From Chloroflexota bacterium (GTDB taxonomy: Bacteria; Chloroflexota; Anaerolineae; Promineifilales; Promineifilaceae), in the NCBI GenBank assembly GCA_018004935.1, contig JAGNBF010000048.1, positions 1-53,521 on the forward strand: a DNA stretch of 53,521 bases. Reading direction: 5' to 3'. A program made the position numbers and the translations under genes. A model generated the notes under the pieces. It saw only the letters and a list, made by a program, of their open reading frames with translations, was not told where the DNA came from and made no database searches. This document shows, in pieces, positions 9,341 to 17,689 of the stretch. Position 1 is the stretch's first letter; each line of letters opens with the position of its first letter.

Positions 9341-10306
9341 TTAGTACGCCCCACGCGCCAACGTTTCATGTTCTTCCCGTAGACGCAGGTAACTTTCATA
9401 CCGTTCTGGCGTAATATCACCCCGTTTTGCGGCCGCGATCACCGCACAACCTGGTTCATGCCGATGAGTACAATCGCTAAAAGCACAATCAGACACCAAC
9501 GGCGCTATCTCCCGAAAATAACCATCTAATTCTGCTGGCTCCACATCAAACAAGGCCAACCCCCGGATACCCGGTGTATCGGCCACATAACCACCACCCG
9601 GCAAAGGAAACATCTCTGCGTAGCGGGTTGTATGTAACCCTTTGCCTGTAGCTTCACTAACCGCATGTACCTTTAACCCCAGCCCTGGCTGAATGGCATT
9701 GAGCAGACTCGACTTACCCACCCCTGACGAACCCGACAACACCGAAATTTTCCCTTTAAGCAGTTCACCGAGGGCTTCAATACCCATACCCGTTTTGGTG
9801 CTGGTATACAACACTGGATACCCAATTTTTTCATAAAGGCCAAACTGGGCTTGCGCCTCTGCCTGTGAAGTCAAATCTACTTTGTTGACGCAGAGAATAG
9901 CTGGTAGGTCATTCATTTCGGCGACAACCAGAAAACGGTCTAATTTGCGTAAACTGGGAGAGGGATTTGCCAGGGCAATGACGATGATGAGCTGATCGGG
10001 ATTGGCGATTAAGACCTGCTCCTGGTCGGAATTAAGTTGGCGTGTACCCGCTACGGTGCGTGTGCGCGACAAAACCGAATGACGCTCGGCAATTGTCTCA
10101 ATAGAGCCTGTGCCATCTTTATGGCGAGAAATTGTCACCCGATCCCCCACTGTTACCAGATCGGTATTTTGTCGTTGTCGTTTGATCCGTCCCGGTAATT
10201 GACACACCACAAAACCTTCCGGGGTTTCAACCGTATAAAATCCACTCAACGCTTTAATAACCAATCCCTGCTCTTTTAGGCTCATAGGCAACTCATGAGA
10301 ACACAT
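9341..10306 (-). CDS. rsgA: Ribosome small-subunit GTPase RsgA
   Basis: 321 residues. RsgA is a circularly permuted GTPase that helps final maturation of the 30S ribosomal subunit. The sequence shows an N-terminal OB fold (about 10-75), G4-like NKVD (VNKVDL), then G1 GSSGVGKSSLLNAI and G3 DTPGIRG in permuted order, and a C-terminal zinc finger with C, C, H and C ligands in DCAFSDCTHRHEPGC. ATG 10306 gives the longest form. ATG 10285 (MSLKEQGLVIK) fits the usual family N-terminus equally well, and neither has a strong ribosome binding site. It lies 26 bp before the kinase pair on the same strand. Confidence 0.95.
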   Translation of the reverse strand: MCSHELPMSLKEQGLVIKALSGFYTVETPEGFVVCQLPGRIKRQRQNTDLVTVGDRVTISRHKDGTGSIETIAERHSVLSRTRTVAGTRQLNSDQEQVLIANPDQLIIVIALANPSPSLRKLDRFLVVAEMNDLPAILCVNKVDLTSQAEAQAQFGLYEKIGYPVLYTSTKTGMGIEALGELLKGKISVLSGSSGVGKSSLLNAIQPGLGLKVHAVSEATGKGLHTTRYAEMFPLPGGGYVADTPGIRGLALFDVEPAELDGYFREIAPLVSDCAFSDCTHRHEPGCAVIAAAKRGDITPERYESYLRLREEHETLARGAY

Positions 10307-10414
10307 CTCTCTGGTAAAACTGTTCCCTCTCCCGGCAAAGGGATGACAATAGACAGGGGCAAAAACTGGTCGCCGTGATTATTCCCAGTTTTCCGGGGCA
10401 TTATGGGTCTATGC

Positions 10415-11449
10415 TCAGACAACCATCTCGGCGATGGTCCGTAGCGTTGCCAGCGGATCATTGCCCATGGGGGCGATGTTAAGGGTAGTGATGGGGCTAT
10501 CTTGCCAGGCGGTAAGCCGTTCGCGGATACGCTCTTGGGGGCCTACCAGGGCGACCTCATCAATGAGGTCAGGGGGCACTTTCATCATGGCTTCGCCCTG
10601 ACGTTTGCTCAGGTACAGGTCTTGAATTTCGTTCGCGGCCGCTTCGTACCCATAGCGCACGGCCAGGTCATAATAAAAATTCTTGCCCTTGGCCCCCATC
10701 CCGCCAATGTATAGAGCTAACAGCGGCCGCACCATGTTGTAAGCCACTTCCAGATTATCTTCAACCGCCACCAACACCGAGGGCGCAATGTCAAAATCCG
10801 CGGCCGCTTTGCCTGCTTTAGCCAAACCAGCATCAATCGCTTGTTTGTAGGTCTCCGCATACCGTTGTGGCGAAAAGAACATGGGTAACCAACCATCAGC
10901 AATTTCTGCGGTTAGCTCTACATTACCCGGCCCAATCGAAGCCAGATAAATAGGGATATCCGGTTGAGCACTTAACATGCTCTTGAGAGGTTTACCCAAA
11001 CCCGTAGCGTCTTTTCCCCGGTAAGGAATCTGATAAATAGCCCCATTGTAAGCCAGGGGCGTCTCCCGCTTAAAAATAGTGCGGGTAATCTCCACATATT
11101 CACGAGTGCGCGTAAGGGGTCGCCGGTAACCTACACCATGCCACCCCTCAACCACCTGTGGCCCAGAAAGCCCTAACCCCAAAAGAAAGCGACCACCTGA
11201 AAGCTGGTTTAAAGTCATGGCGGTCATGGCCGTATTAGCCGGGGTGCGGGCGGGCATCTGCATAATCGCGGTCCCCAGTTTGATGCGTTCCGTCAGCGCC
11301 CCAAGCCAGGCCAGCGGTGTTACCGCATCAGAGCCATAGGCTTCTGCTGTCCACACAACATACACTCCCAGCCGATCTGCTTCCTGAACCAACGCAACAG
11401 GCAAATCAACTCGCCCCGCCGAATAGCCAATATTTAATCCTAAACGCAC
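10415..11449 (-). CDS. LLM-class F420-dependent oxidoreductase
   Basis: 344 residues, a luciferase-like TIM-barrel flavin/F420 enzyme. The sequence starts [12 protein letters not shown], and has the family segments [40 protein letters not shown] (nonprolyl cis-peptide region) and [12 protein letters not shown]. Probable cofactor is reduced F420; the substrate cannot be told. GTG at 11449 is chosen because AGGAGGT lies 6-7 nt upstream (11454-11461 on the minus strand) and the longer open frame to 11554 is repeat-like. Two GCGGCCGC octamers lie within 80 bp (10723, 10800). Confidence 0.9.
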   Translation of the reverse strand: MRLGLNIGYSAGRVDLPVALVQEADRLGVYVVWTAEAYGSDAVTPLAWLGALTERIKLGTAIMQMPARTPANTAMTAMTLNQLSGGRFLLGLGLSGPQVVEGWHGVGYRRPLTRTREYVEITRTIFKRETPLAYNGAIYQIPYRGKDATGLGKPLKSMLSAQPDIPIYLASIGPGNVELTAEIADGWLPMFFSPQRYAETYKQAIDAGLAKAGKAAADFDIAPSVLVAVEDNLEVAYNMVRPLLALYIGGMGAKGKNFYYDLAVRYGYEAAANEIQDLYLSKRQGEAMMKVPPDLIDEVALVGPQERIRERLTAWQDSPITTLNIAPMGNDPLATLRTIAEMVV

Positions 11450-11539
11450 GAGAAACCTCCTCTGAAAATAACCACTGATGTGAAGAAATATGGATAGGGA
11501 AGAACTCAGATAAGAATGAAAAGTAGGGTGGTGGCCTAC

Positions 11540-11611
11540 TCGGGTTTTTCCCATCCCCAGGGGCGGGGACCCTTTTATGGGCCATTTTTCACCCTTCCCA
11601 GGGAGATGGGT
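11540..11611. repeat. Fragment of G/C-arm repeat
   Basis: A short stretch with CCATCCCCAGGGGCGGGGAC followed by CCTTCCCAGGGAG resembles the conserved arms of the variable-palindrome elements but lacks their AT-rich ends. It is taken as a degenerate remnant. Confidence 0.35.
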
Positions 11612-11615
11612 TCAT

Positions 11616-11970
11616 CTTGGTGTGCCGCAAGCCCATGGGGAACTCCTACGAAAATGTAGGGCGATTTGGCAAATCGCCCAGTGGACGATTTACCAAATCG
11701 TCCTACAGATTTTCATCCCTCTTGGTGTGCCGCAAGCCCATGGGGAACTCCTACGAAAATGTAGGGCGATTTGGCAAATCGCCCAGTGGACGATTTACCA
11801 AATCGTCCTACAGATTTTCATCCCTCTTGGTGTGCCGCAAGCCCATGGGGAACTCCTGCGAAAATGTAGGGCGATTTGGCAAATCGCCCAGTGGACGATT
11901 TACCAAATCGTCCTACAGATTTTCATCCCTCTTGGTGTGCCGCAGGCCCATGGGGAACTCCTACGAAAAT
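11616..11970. repeat. 105-bp tandem repeat, three copies plus a partial fourth
   Basis: Units begin with CTTGGTGTGCCGCAAGCCCA at 11616, 11721, 11826 and 11931 (partial), giving a constant 105-bp period with only about one base change between units. Each unit contains a hairpin-rich core (TGTAGGGCGATTTGGCAAAT ... CAAATCGTCCTACA) related to the core of the 119-bp MITE. A single inverted copy is at about 45414-45530. Because 105 is divisible by 3, two frames stay open through the array, but the resulting repetitive peptides have no family and no start signal, so no gene is called. Confidence 0.85.
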
Positions 11971-12042
11971 ATGTTTGTGAGTAGCGAGTGAACACTCACC
12001 CGCAAACGCGCACTTTTCAGACATGCCTTTCTGGAGGCCAAA

Positions 12043-12076
12043 ACAAAAAAGGCTTCACGGTTAGGTGAAGCCTTTT
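12043..12076 (-). terminator. Intrinsic terminator after tRNA-Glu
   Basis: Perfect 12-bp stem (AAAAGGCTTCAC at 12047-12058, GTGAAGCCTTTT at 12065-12076) with a 6-nt loop. On the minus strand it is followed by TTTTTTGTTTT. It lies just 3' of the tRNA-Glu gene. Confidence 0.85.
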
Positions 12077-12078
12077 GT

Positions 12079-12150
12079 GCCCTCACGGGGATTCGAACCC
12101 CGGTTTTAGCCTTGAAAGGGCTGCGTCCTGGTCCCCTAGACGATGAGGGC
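12079..12150 (-). tRNA. tRNA-Glu (anticodon TTC)
   Basis: 72-nt cloverleaf on the minus strand. The acceptor stem GCCCTCA pairs with TGAGGGC. The anticodon loop CTTTCAA gives TTC, and the T arm reads CCGGGGTTCGAATCCCCG. CCA is not encoded. It has its own promoter and terminator, so it is a single-gene unit. Confidence 0.96.
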
Positions 12151-12162
12151 AAAGCGGTCGAA

Positions 12163-12191
12163 ATTCTATCATTCACTAGCCGTCTGGTCAA
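12163..12191 (-). promoter_or_regulatory. Promoter of tRNA-Glu
   Basis: On the minus strand TTGACC (12186-12191) and TAGAAT (12163-12168) are separated by 17 bp, a close match to the housekeeping consensus. The -10 box ends 12 bp before the tRNA. Confidence 0.7.
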
Positions 12192-12356
12192 GCCGAGTTT
12201 TTTTGACTCTGTTCACCTTGCCTGATTCTAACATCTAACCTGACAACGCCAACTCTTTCCATTATAATCCTGCCGTTCGTTTGATTACCTTGGTCTGATA
12301 CTGTCACAAACAGGCAAGATCATCTGGTAAGTACCGCAAACGTGAAGGATTATCGT

Positions 12357-13070
12357 ATGTTTTTATCAGTGATTATTCCGGTCTATAACGAGGCTTCTAC
12401 TCTGGCCGAATTACTGCGCCGTGTTCATGAGGTCAACATTCCTAAAGAAGTCCTGGTGGTAGATGATGGTTCTGATGAGGCCACCAAGATTCTGTTGGGA
12501 AAATCAGCTTCAGATAATGTGACCTTGATCACCCATCCGCATAACATGGGCAAAGGGACTGCCATTCGCACAGGGTTGGCGCATGCTACCGGTGATGTGG
12601 TTATTATTCAAGATGCAGATTTGGAATACTTTCCATCGGATTATGTTAATCTAATGGCTATGTATCGTACCCACCGGGCCAAAGTTGTCTATGGTCAGCG
12701 AGATTTAAGTCGCCGTTCGATGTTAATGCGGCAGGGTAACCGGCTTATGACGTGGGCTACGAACATTCTTTATGGTGTGCGCCTACATGATATGGAGACT
12801 TGTTATAAATTGATTGACCGACAACTGATGCAATCGCTCAATCTGGAAAGCCGCCGCTTTGAAATTGAAGCCGAGATCACGGCCAAAATCATTCGTTCGG
12901 GAAACAAAATTTATGAGACCCCTATTCAATATGATCACCGTGAGGAAGGGAAGAAACTTACCCCATTGGATGGGTGGCCTACGTTGCAAGCACTTCTGCG
13001 GTATCGTTTCTGGCGGCCGCAACCGGTTGTAGCCGTTGCCGATAAGCCGGTTGAAGGTAGAACAGGGTAA
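12357..13070 (+). CDS. Glycosyltransferase family 2 (dolichol-phosphate mannosyltransferase-like)
   Basis: 237 residues. A GT-A fold starts at the N-terminus (FLSVIIPVYNEASTL), with VVDDGSDE for nucleotide binding and DADLEYFPSDY as the DxD-type metal site. It likely transfers a sugar from a nucleotide or polyprenyl donor on the cytoplasmic side; no membrane tail is present. ATG 12357 is preferred over the in-frame GTG 12342 because GAAGGAT lies about 7 nt before it. Its last 92 bp overlap the 3' end of the convergent MFS gene, so the final 30 residues are encoded on both strands. Confidence 0.9.
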   Translation: MFLSVIIPVYNEASTLAELLRRVHEVNIPKEVLVVDDGSDEATKILLGKSASDNVTLITHPHNMGKGTAIRTGLAHATGDVVIIQDADLEYFPSDYVNLMAMYRTHRAKVVYGQRDLSRRSMLMRQGNRLMTWATNILYGVRLHDMETCYKLIDRQLMQSLNLESRRFEIEAEITAKIIRSGNKIYETPIQYDHREEGKKLTPLDGWPTLQALLRYRFWRPQPVVAVADKPVEGRTG

Positions 13071-14241
13071 GTCCTACCGCGGCCGCAAATCCCACACCCC
13101 CATAAATGAGCCAGGGTAGATGCGGATGGTTTAGCCGTGCCGCCCAATCCACCAATGTTCCTCCTACCACATGCCCCAGGCTTCCCCCTACAGCCAACGC
13201 CAGGGAGTTCACCCCAAAGTAGGAACCTCTGGCAATGGGGTTAGCAAACGCGGCCGCGACCGTTTCTGAGGTGGGCATCACCAATACTACCCCCAATGAG
13301 AAGAAAAAGAGAGCCACGTAAAATTGCCCCAGGTTTGCGACGACTGCAATGAGACTCAGGCTCAGAGCCACCGAGAGTACCCCTAAAATCAGGGTGGGGA
13401 AGGTAGCCACACGCCCTTGTACCAGTTTCAACGCTGGTACTTGCAAGCCAATAGCCATAACCGAACTGATGGTCAGCATTACGCCTACGCTACTATCGCT
13501 TCCCGTGAGGTTTTTCACCGCCAGGGGCATGGCAATAGAAAGTTGGGCCCACATGAACCAATAACCTATCAGCAAAGCGGTGAACAGCATGAAGGGTTTA
13601 TCTGTCAGAGGATAACGTAACCCTTTCATTGCCGATTCTTTGTGTTCGTTGTCTGACACAGACATGGCGGGTAAGCCCACCCAGGTGAGGAAAAAGGCGA
13701 TGACATAAAAAATCGCGGCCGCATACCCCACCGTTGTAAAGTCAAACCGGATCAACCAGGCACCAATAATTGGCCCCACTGTTCGCCCCAAGTTTTGTAA
13801 CATGCTGATTTGCGCGTAAGCTTCGGTCATCTTCCCCTGGGGCGCCAGGACGGAAACAGCCGCCCGTGTGGGGGCACCAAACAAAGCGCCGCCAATGGCC
13901 GCGGCCGCGCCCGAAAGCAACAATAACCCCGGTGTGTCCGCATACCCCATCAGAGCAAAACTGCCTGCCCGGATAAGCACCCCCCACAAAATAAGCCCAT
14001 TTGGCCCAAACCGATCAGCCAAGGCTCCCCCAAATACTGTCAGCCCCTGCTGAGTAAACTGGCGCACCGCCAGCACAACACCAATAAACCCGGCGGCCCA
14101 TCCCAGACCATCTACATAATGGACAGACAATAACGGGATAATCAAAAAGAAACCCGCGTTCATCAGGAAGATATCTGCCAGTAAAGTGGGCAATCCCCAT
14201 CGAAGAACGCGGGTCTGATGCATATTCGCTTGTTGTATCAA
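12979..14241 (-). CDS. MFS transporter, probable multidrug efflux
   Basis: 420 residues, about 12 membrane segments. The N-terminal half has the MFS loop-2/3 signature GGALADRFGPNGLILWG and a SVLAPQGKMTEAYAQISMLQNLGRTVGPIIG motif typical of drug:proton antiporters such as MdtH-like proteins. Substrate unknown. The longest frame begins with TTG at 14241 with GGGGTG about 9 nt upstream; ATG 14223 is the alternative. The cytoplasmic tail after the last span lies in the 92-bp overlap with the glycosyltransferase gene. Four GCGGCCGC sites fall in the gene, mostly read as alanines in membrane helices. Confidence 0.9.
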   Translation of the reverse strand: MIQQANMHQTRVLRWGLPTLLADIFLMNAGFFLIIPLLSVHYVDGLGWAAGFIGVVLAVRQFTQQGLTVFGGALADRFGPNGLILWGVLIRAGSFALMGYADTPGLLLLSGAAAAIGGALFGAPTRAAVSVLAPQGKMTEAYAQISMLQNLGRTVGPIIGAWLIRFDFTTVGYAAAIFYVIAFFLTWVGLPAMSVSDNEHKESAMKGLRYPLTDKPFMLFTALLIGYWFMWAQLSIAMPLAVKNLTGSDSSVGVMLTISSVMAIGLQVPALKLVQGRVATFPTLILGVLSVALSLSLIAVVANLGQFYVALFFFSLGVVLVMPTSETVAAAFANPIARGSYFGVNSLALAVGGSLGHVVGGTLVDWAARLNHPHLPWLIYGGVGFAAAVGLTLFYLQPAYRQRLQPVAAARNDTAEVLAT

Positions 14242-15084
14242 GATATTTACACCCCATTAGATGAATATCTAATGATTATACACACCTTTCAACGGGGGCA
14301 ATGGTAAAGCCAGGAATGGAGAGTATAGAAAGTTTCTATGGTAGGGGGAAAAATGGTTAGGACTTACGCGTTGTGGCCGGTCTCCCGACCGTGCCATCTT
14401 GTATTCACAAAAGTGATGCGCACCCGGTTTGTCGCCAGAAACCTCCACCCCTAACCCCGCCCGAGGGAATCGGCAGGGGGGATGGGGTCAATGAATGCGT
14501 TACCCGATTAAATATTTAATGAACAAAAGGGAAGGGGGAGAAACCAATGGTGCGGTTTGGCGGGCGTCCGCCCGCCAAACCGCACCAGAAATAGTTCCCC
14601 GCCCCTGGGGGCGGGGTTAGGGGTAGGGGGCCGCCTCGGACAAACCGATCATGAGACCGAGCACAAATCCATGGCCCCATTCCCCTCATGATGATCAAGC
14701 GTGTGGCGATTATTGAATGACCTGAACCAGTTGAGTTTAGAGCTAGAGCTAGAGCTAGAGCTAGAGCGGGAGCTAGAGCGAGAGGGTTTCCAGAGTAATT
14801 TCCTCTCGCTCTCTCCTCTCTCCTCTTGCTCTCTCCTCTCGCTCTAAACTCCAGGAACCATCACTCTCTGGGAAAATGTCAGATTATGCCCTTTGGCAGT
14901 ATAAATCCGTTGAAGTCAGCCAAAATGGCCTGAAATTGTTTCTCAACTGAACGGTGGGTTTACTGCAAAAAGCCCGGTTTCTGACTAATTTAACCGTCGC
15001 TTCCAGAGAAAAAGAAACCGGGCTTTTAGCTGTTTTGACCTTTTTTCAGTGGACTCAACGGTTACTGCCAAAGAACCCCTGGTT
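14242..15084. repeat. Gene-free block of three repeat types
   Basis: No gene is supported. At 14371-14397 is a fragment of the GTGGCCGGTCTCC repeat. At about 14440-14640 lie abutting copies or halves of the variable-palindrome element, with a perfect hairpin at 14548-14587 (19-bp stem, 2-nt loop). At about 14725-14956 is a GAGCTA-repeat element whose left arm (GAGCTA)n is complementary to the right arm rich in CTCTCGCTCT. At 14967-15027 is a hairpin with arms AAAAGCCCGGTTTCT and AGAAACCGGGCTTTT. Confidence 0.7.
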
Positions 15085-15087
15085 CAA

Positions 15088-15125
15088 CAAAAAAACGCCA
15101 GAAGTTTATCTAACCTCTGGCGTTT
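15088..15125 (-). terminator. Terminator after the PHAX-domain gene
   Basis: A 10-bp stem AAACGCCAGA (15093-15102) and TCTGGCGTTT (15116-15125) is followed on the minus strand by TTTTTTTGTTG. It lies 38 bp past the stop codon at 15163. Confidence 0.8.
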
Positions 15126-15162
15126 GCCTTACAAATACAGGGTGGAACCGGGTAGTCCGTTG

Positions 15163-15882
15163 TTATTCCTCAGTTTGTTTAGAGCGTTGTAGTTTAACCG
15201 TGGTGGTAGATTGAGCCAAAACCCCAATCACACCCAGCCGTTTATCGTTAAAAGGATACCCCTCAATAATGAGGCGGTCATCTGGGCTTTTGATGGCCTC
15301 GCTAACCCGTTTCCACTGTTTTTGAGCAATATAAACCAGATAAACGGTGGGATCATCTTCAGGAAGAGAGGGCAACCCTTTGGGTAACGGGGGTGGTTCT
15401 TTGCCGGTCATTGTAATGACAACAAACTGGTTACGTTCCAAAATTTTGGCGGGACGTCCGATCAAAGTAAGTTTCACGTTAGTTGCTTCTCCTGGTTTAC
15501 GCAAACCTTCGCGCAGTAATTCGCGCCTGGCCTCCAGGTTCAAAGTGACAGGTTGGACTGTGGGACGAGGGTGGCTCGTTTCCTTTTTACGTTGGCGCGG
15601 ATAAGGGAAGATGATTTTGCGATCTTCGGGGGAAACGCGGCCGCGAACCAGGTAAAAGTACACCCCACCTGGTGAGCGCCGTCGTTTCTTATCATTGGTA
15701 GGCATTCCCCCAGCGGCTTCCACCTGCTGTGTTTCCGTCAGGAAAGCCCGAGCCACCGCCGCTCCCAATTGACCGATAATTCGCTCAATCTGAACCAGGG
15801 CGTAAGGATTTTTCTCGTCTAATTGATGGGCGATTTCTGCCGCTATTTTTCGATTAATTTCTAACTCTGGCACATCACTCAT
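15163..15882 (-). CDS. PHAX RNA-binding-domain protein
   Basis: 239 residues. The N-terminal 90 residues match the RNA-binding domain of the eukaryotic snRNA export adaptor PHAX: helices INRKIAAEIAHQLDEKNPYALVQIERIIGQLG, the segment FLTETQQVEAAGG and the hallmark RRRSPGGVYFYLVRGR. The rest has a possible OB-like region (VKLTLIGRPAKILERNQFVVITM ... GYPFNDKRLGVIGVLAQS) that may bind nucleic acid, which is inference. It probably binds structured or single-stranded RNA in the cytoplasm; no bacterial role is established to my knowledge. ATG 15882 is preferred to the longer start 15918, since the domain begins there and AGAGGA lies upstream. Confidence 0.8.
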   Translation of the reverse strand: MSDVPELEINRKIAAEIAHQLDEKNPYALVQIERIIGQLGAAVARAFLTETQQVEAAGGMPTNDKKRRRSPGGVYFYLVRGRVSPEDRKIIFPYPRQRKKETSHPRPTVQPVTLNLEARRELLREGLRKPGEATNVKLTLIGRPAKILERNQFVVITMTGKEPPPLPKGLPSLPEDDPTVYLVYIAQKQWKRVSEAIKSPDDRLIIEGYPFNDKRLGVIGVLAQSTTTVKLQRSKQTEE

Positions 15883-15918
15883 AAACCTGTATTGTCCTCT
15901 TTTTAGGGCAATTGGCAA

Positions 15919-16542
15919 TAGTCAGCCATTCTTAATTTGAGCATTTCGCGGATTTGCTCAACAGTTATATACATGCCACAAGCTCAGGCATTACCGTACC
16001 CACCTTTCAGCAATTCTCAATTTGGCCTGAGCCTCAACAAATGTAGAGGCCGCCCGGCCGTAAAACGGGCCGGGCTATACTTACGAAGGCCGTTTGTTTA
16101 TTAAATTTTTAATCGGGTAACGCATTCATTGACCCCCCCCCTGCCGATTCCCGAGGGAAGGGGGGAATTCCAATGGGGCATTTTTCGGCGCGAATGCCCC
16201 GAAAAATGCCCCATTGGAAAAGTTCCCCGCCCCTGGGAGTGGGGTTAGGGGTAGGGGGATTCCATTACCTGATTAATTTTTTAAACTACAATTGGCCTGG
16301 GGTCTTAGCCCGTAGGGCTTGGTACTGATAGCCCGGCGGTTTGACTGCCGGGCGGATTAAGGGAATGCTTACCCTTCAAATTGAGAATGGCTGCCACCTT
16401 TTTAGATACCGTGCGCCGCAGTAGATACAATTGAGAATTACCGGGAATGGGCAACGCTTCTTTTAACCCTAACCAAACATGTGTATACTTGTGACGCTGG
16501 CAAATCTCTGCTCAAGGCAACAGCAATTAATTGAGGTGTTAC
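15919..16542. repeat. Nested repeats: 186-bp-class MITE (16008-16393) split by a variable-palindrome element (16094-16291)
   Basis: The outer element has 11-bp terminal inverted repeats CAGCAATTCTC and GAGAATGGCTG (one mismatch) and flanking direct repeats CCACCTTT at 16000-16007 and 16394-16401. The intact relative at 42261-42446 shows that sequence 16094-16291 is an insertion. That inner element has AT-rich ends like the copy at 5350-5551, and a 19-bp hairpin at 16170-16217. No gene is present. The last 100 bp before the TPR gene contains no clear promoter. Confidence 0.8.
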
Positions 16543-17667
16543 GTGGCAAACAACCGTGAGCGTTATGCAGAAGCCCTCCGGCGAGGGTTGGCCTACAATG
16601 TCGAAAAGAAATGGCAGTCCGCCCTGCGGGAATTTCGCCAGGCAATTCAAGAGTTTCCCAATGAACCCACCGCTTATGCTGGTCTAGGGGAAGCTTGCTT
16701 TGGGCTAAACCAGATTGACCGTGCGTTGGAATGTTATAAATTAGCCGCCCGCTATTCTCAAGGGAATGTTAACTACCTGAATAAGGTGGCCGATTTTCAA
16801 GAACGGTTAGGTCAACTGAGCGAGGCCGGTAAAACTTATATGGCCGTCGGCGAAATTTACCTGCGTAATCGGGACCTGGACAATGCCGAAAGCAATTGGC
16901 TGAGAGCCGTACGCCTGGAGCCAAATTTATTGGGGGCACACCAACGGTTGGCTACCGTATACCAACGGCAGGGCAAAATCCGATCTGCCGTGCGAGAATA
17001 TCTGGCCATTGCCCGTATTTTGCAACTCCGGGGCGAAAAAGAAAAAGCGTTGCAGATGTGTTATGCCGCTTTACGCCTGGAACCAGATAGCCCAGAAGTG
17101 CAAACCGCCATTGAATTGGTCAAATATGGTGAAGAAGCGTTCCGTGAAGAGGAAGAGCCGGAACTAGACATGGAACCCGCTCAGGAGATTACGCCACAAC
17201 TGGAACCGGCCGAACCCACCATTGCCGATACGATTCGCCAGATGGCCGCCGTGTTTGAACAGGAACGGCAAAAACAGGCCCCGCCACCCCAGCCGGTGAG
17301 TAGTAGCCCGGTGGATGTGGCCTTGAAGTTGGCTCAAGAACAACTGGCTGAAGAACTGTTTCGGGATGAGGAAGATGAGGCAGAATTATATGGGACTAGC
17401 GGAGCCGGTCTCAGTAAGTTAGAACGTGATGCGCTGATAGGTCAGGGGATGGATTTTCAGAGCCGCGGCCGCGTGCGGGAAGCCATCGAATGTTACGAAA
17501 AAGCCGTCCGAGGGGGACTCAAGTTACCTTCTGTTCATTTCACTCTGGGGGCTTTATACATGGAACTGACTGACTACGAGCATGTTACCTATCACCTGGA
17601 GCGAGCCGGGCAAGATAAATCCTACTGGTCTGCCTGCCGCGAATTGCTGGGACGGATTGAAGAGTAG
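16543..17667 (+). CDS. Tetratricopeptide-repeat protein
   Basis: 374 residues, no signal peptide. Residues about 5-175 form four or five TPR units (for example WQSALREFRQAIQEFPNEPTAYAGLGEACFGLNQ). An acidic, Pro/Gln-rich linker (about 195-270) follows, then one or two more TPRs (GMDFQSRGRVREAIECYEKAV) near the C-terminus. It is a protein-interaction scaffold; partner unknown. GTG 16543 is used because GAGGTG sits 6 nt upstream and an upstream TTG lacks a site. The GCGGCCGC at 17465 is read as Arg-Gly-Arg within a TPR turn. Confidence 0.85.
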   Translation: MANNRERYAEALRRGLAYNVEKKWQSALREFRQAIQEFPNEPTAYAGLGEACFGLNQIDRALECYKLAARYSQGNVNYLNKVADFQERLGQLSEAGKTYMAVGEIYLRNRDLDNAESNWLRAVRLEPNLLGAHQRLATVYQRQGKIRSAVREYLAIARILQLRGEKEKALQMCYAALRLEPDSPEVQTAIELVKYGEEAFREEEEPELDMEPAQEITPQLEPAEPTIADTIRQMAAVFEQERQKQAPPPQPVSSSPVDVALKLAQEQLAEELFRDEEDEAELYGTSGAGLSKLERDALIGQGMDFQSRGRVREAIECYEKAVRGGLKLPSVHFTLGALYMELTDYEHVTYHLERAGQDKSYWSACRELLGRIEE

Positions 17668-17689
17668 GGCAATCAAGCTGGCTTAAAGA

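Noticed and set aside
11616-11970. Possible CRISPR array
   Set aside because: Units are contiguous 105-bp repeats with no unique spacers, and no cas genes are nearby.
11577-11991. Two long frames through the 105-bp tandem array
   Set aside because: They stay open only because 105 is a multiple of three; the peptides merely repeat and no start signal is present.
14954-15214. 86-codon plus-strand frame
   Set aside because: It crosses two hairpins and the end of the PHAX-domain gene; no support as a gene.
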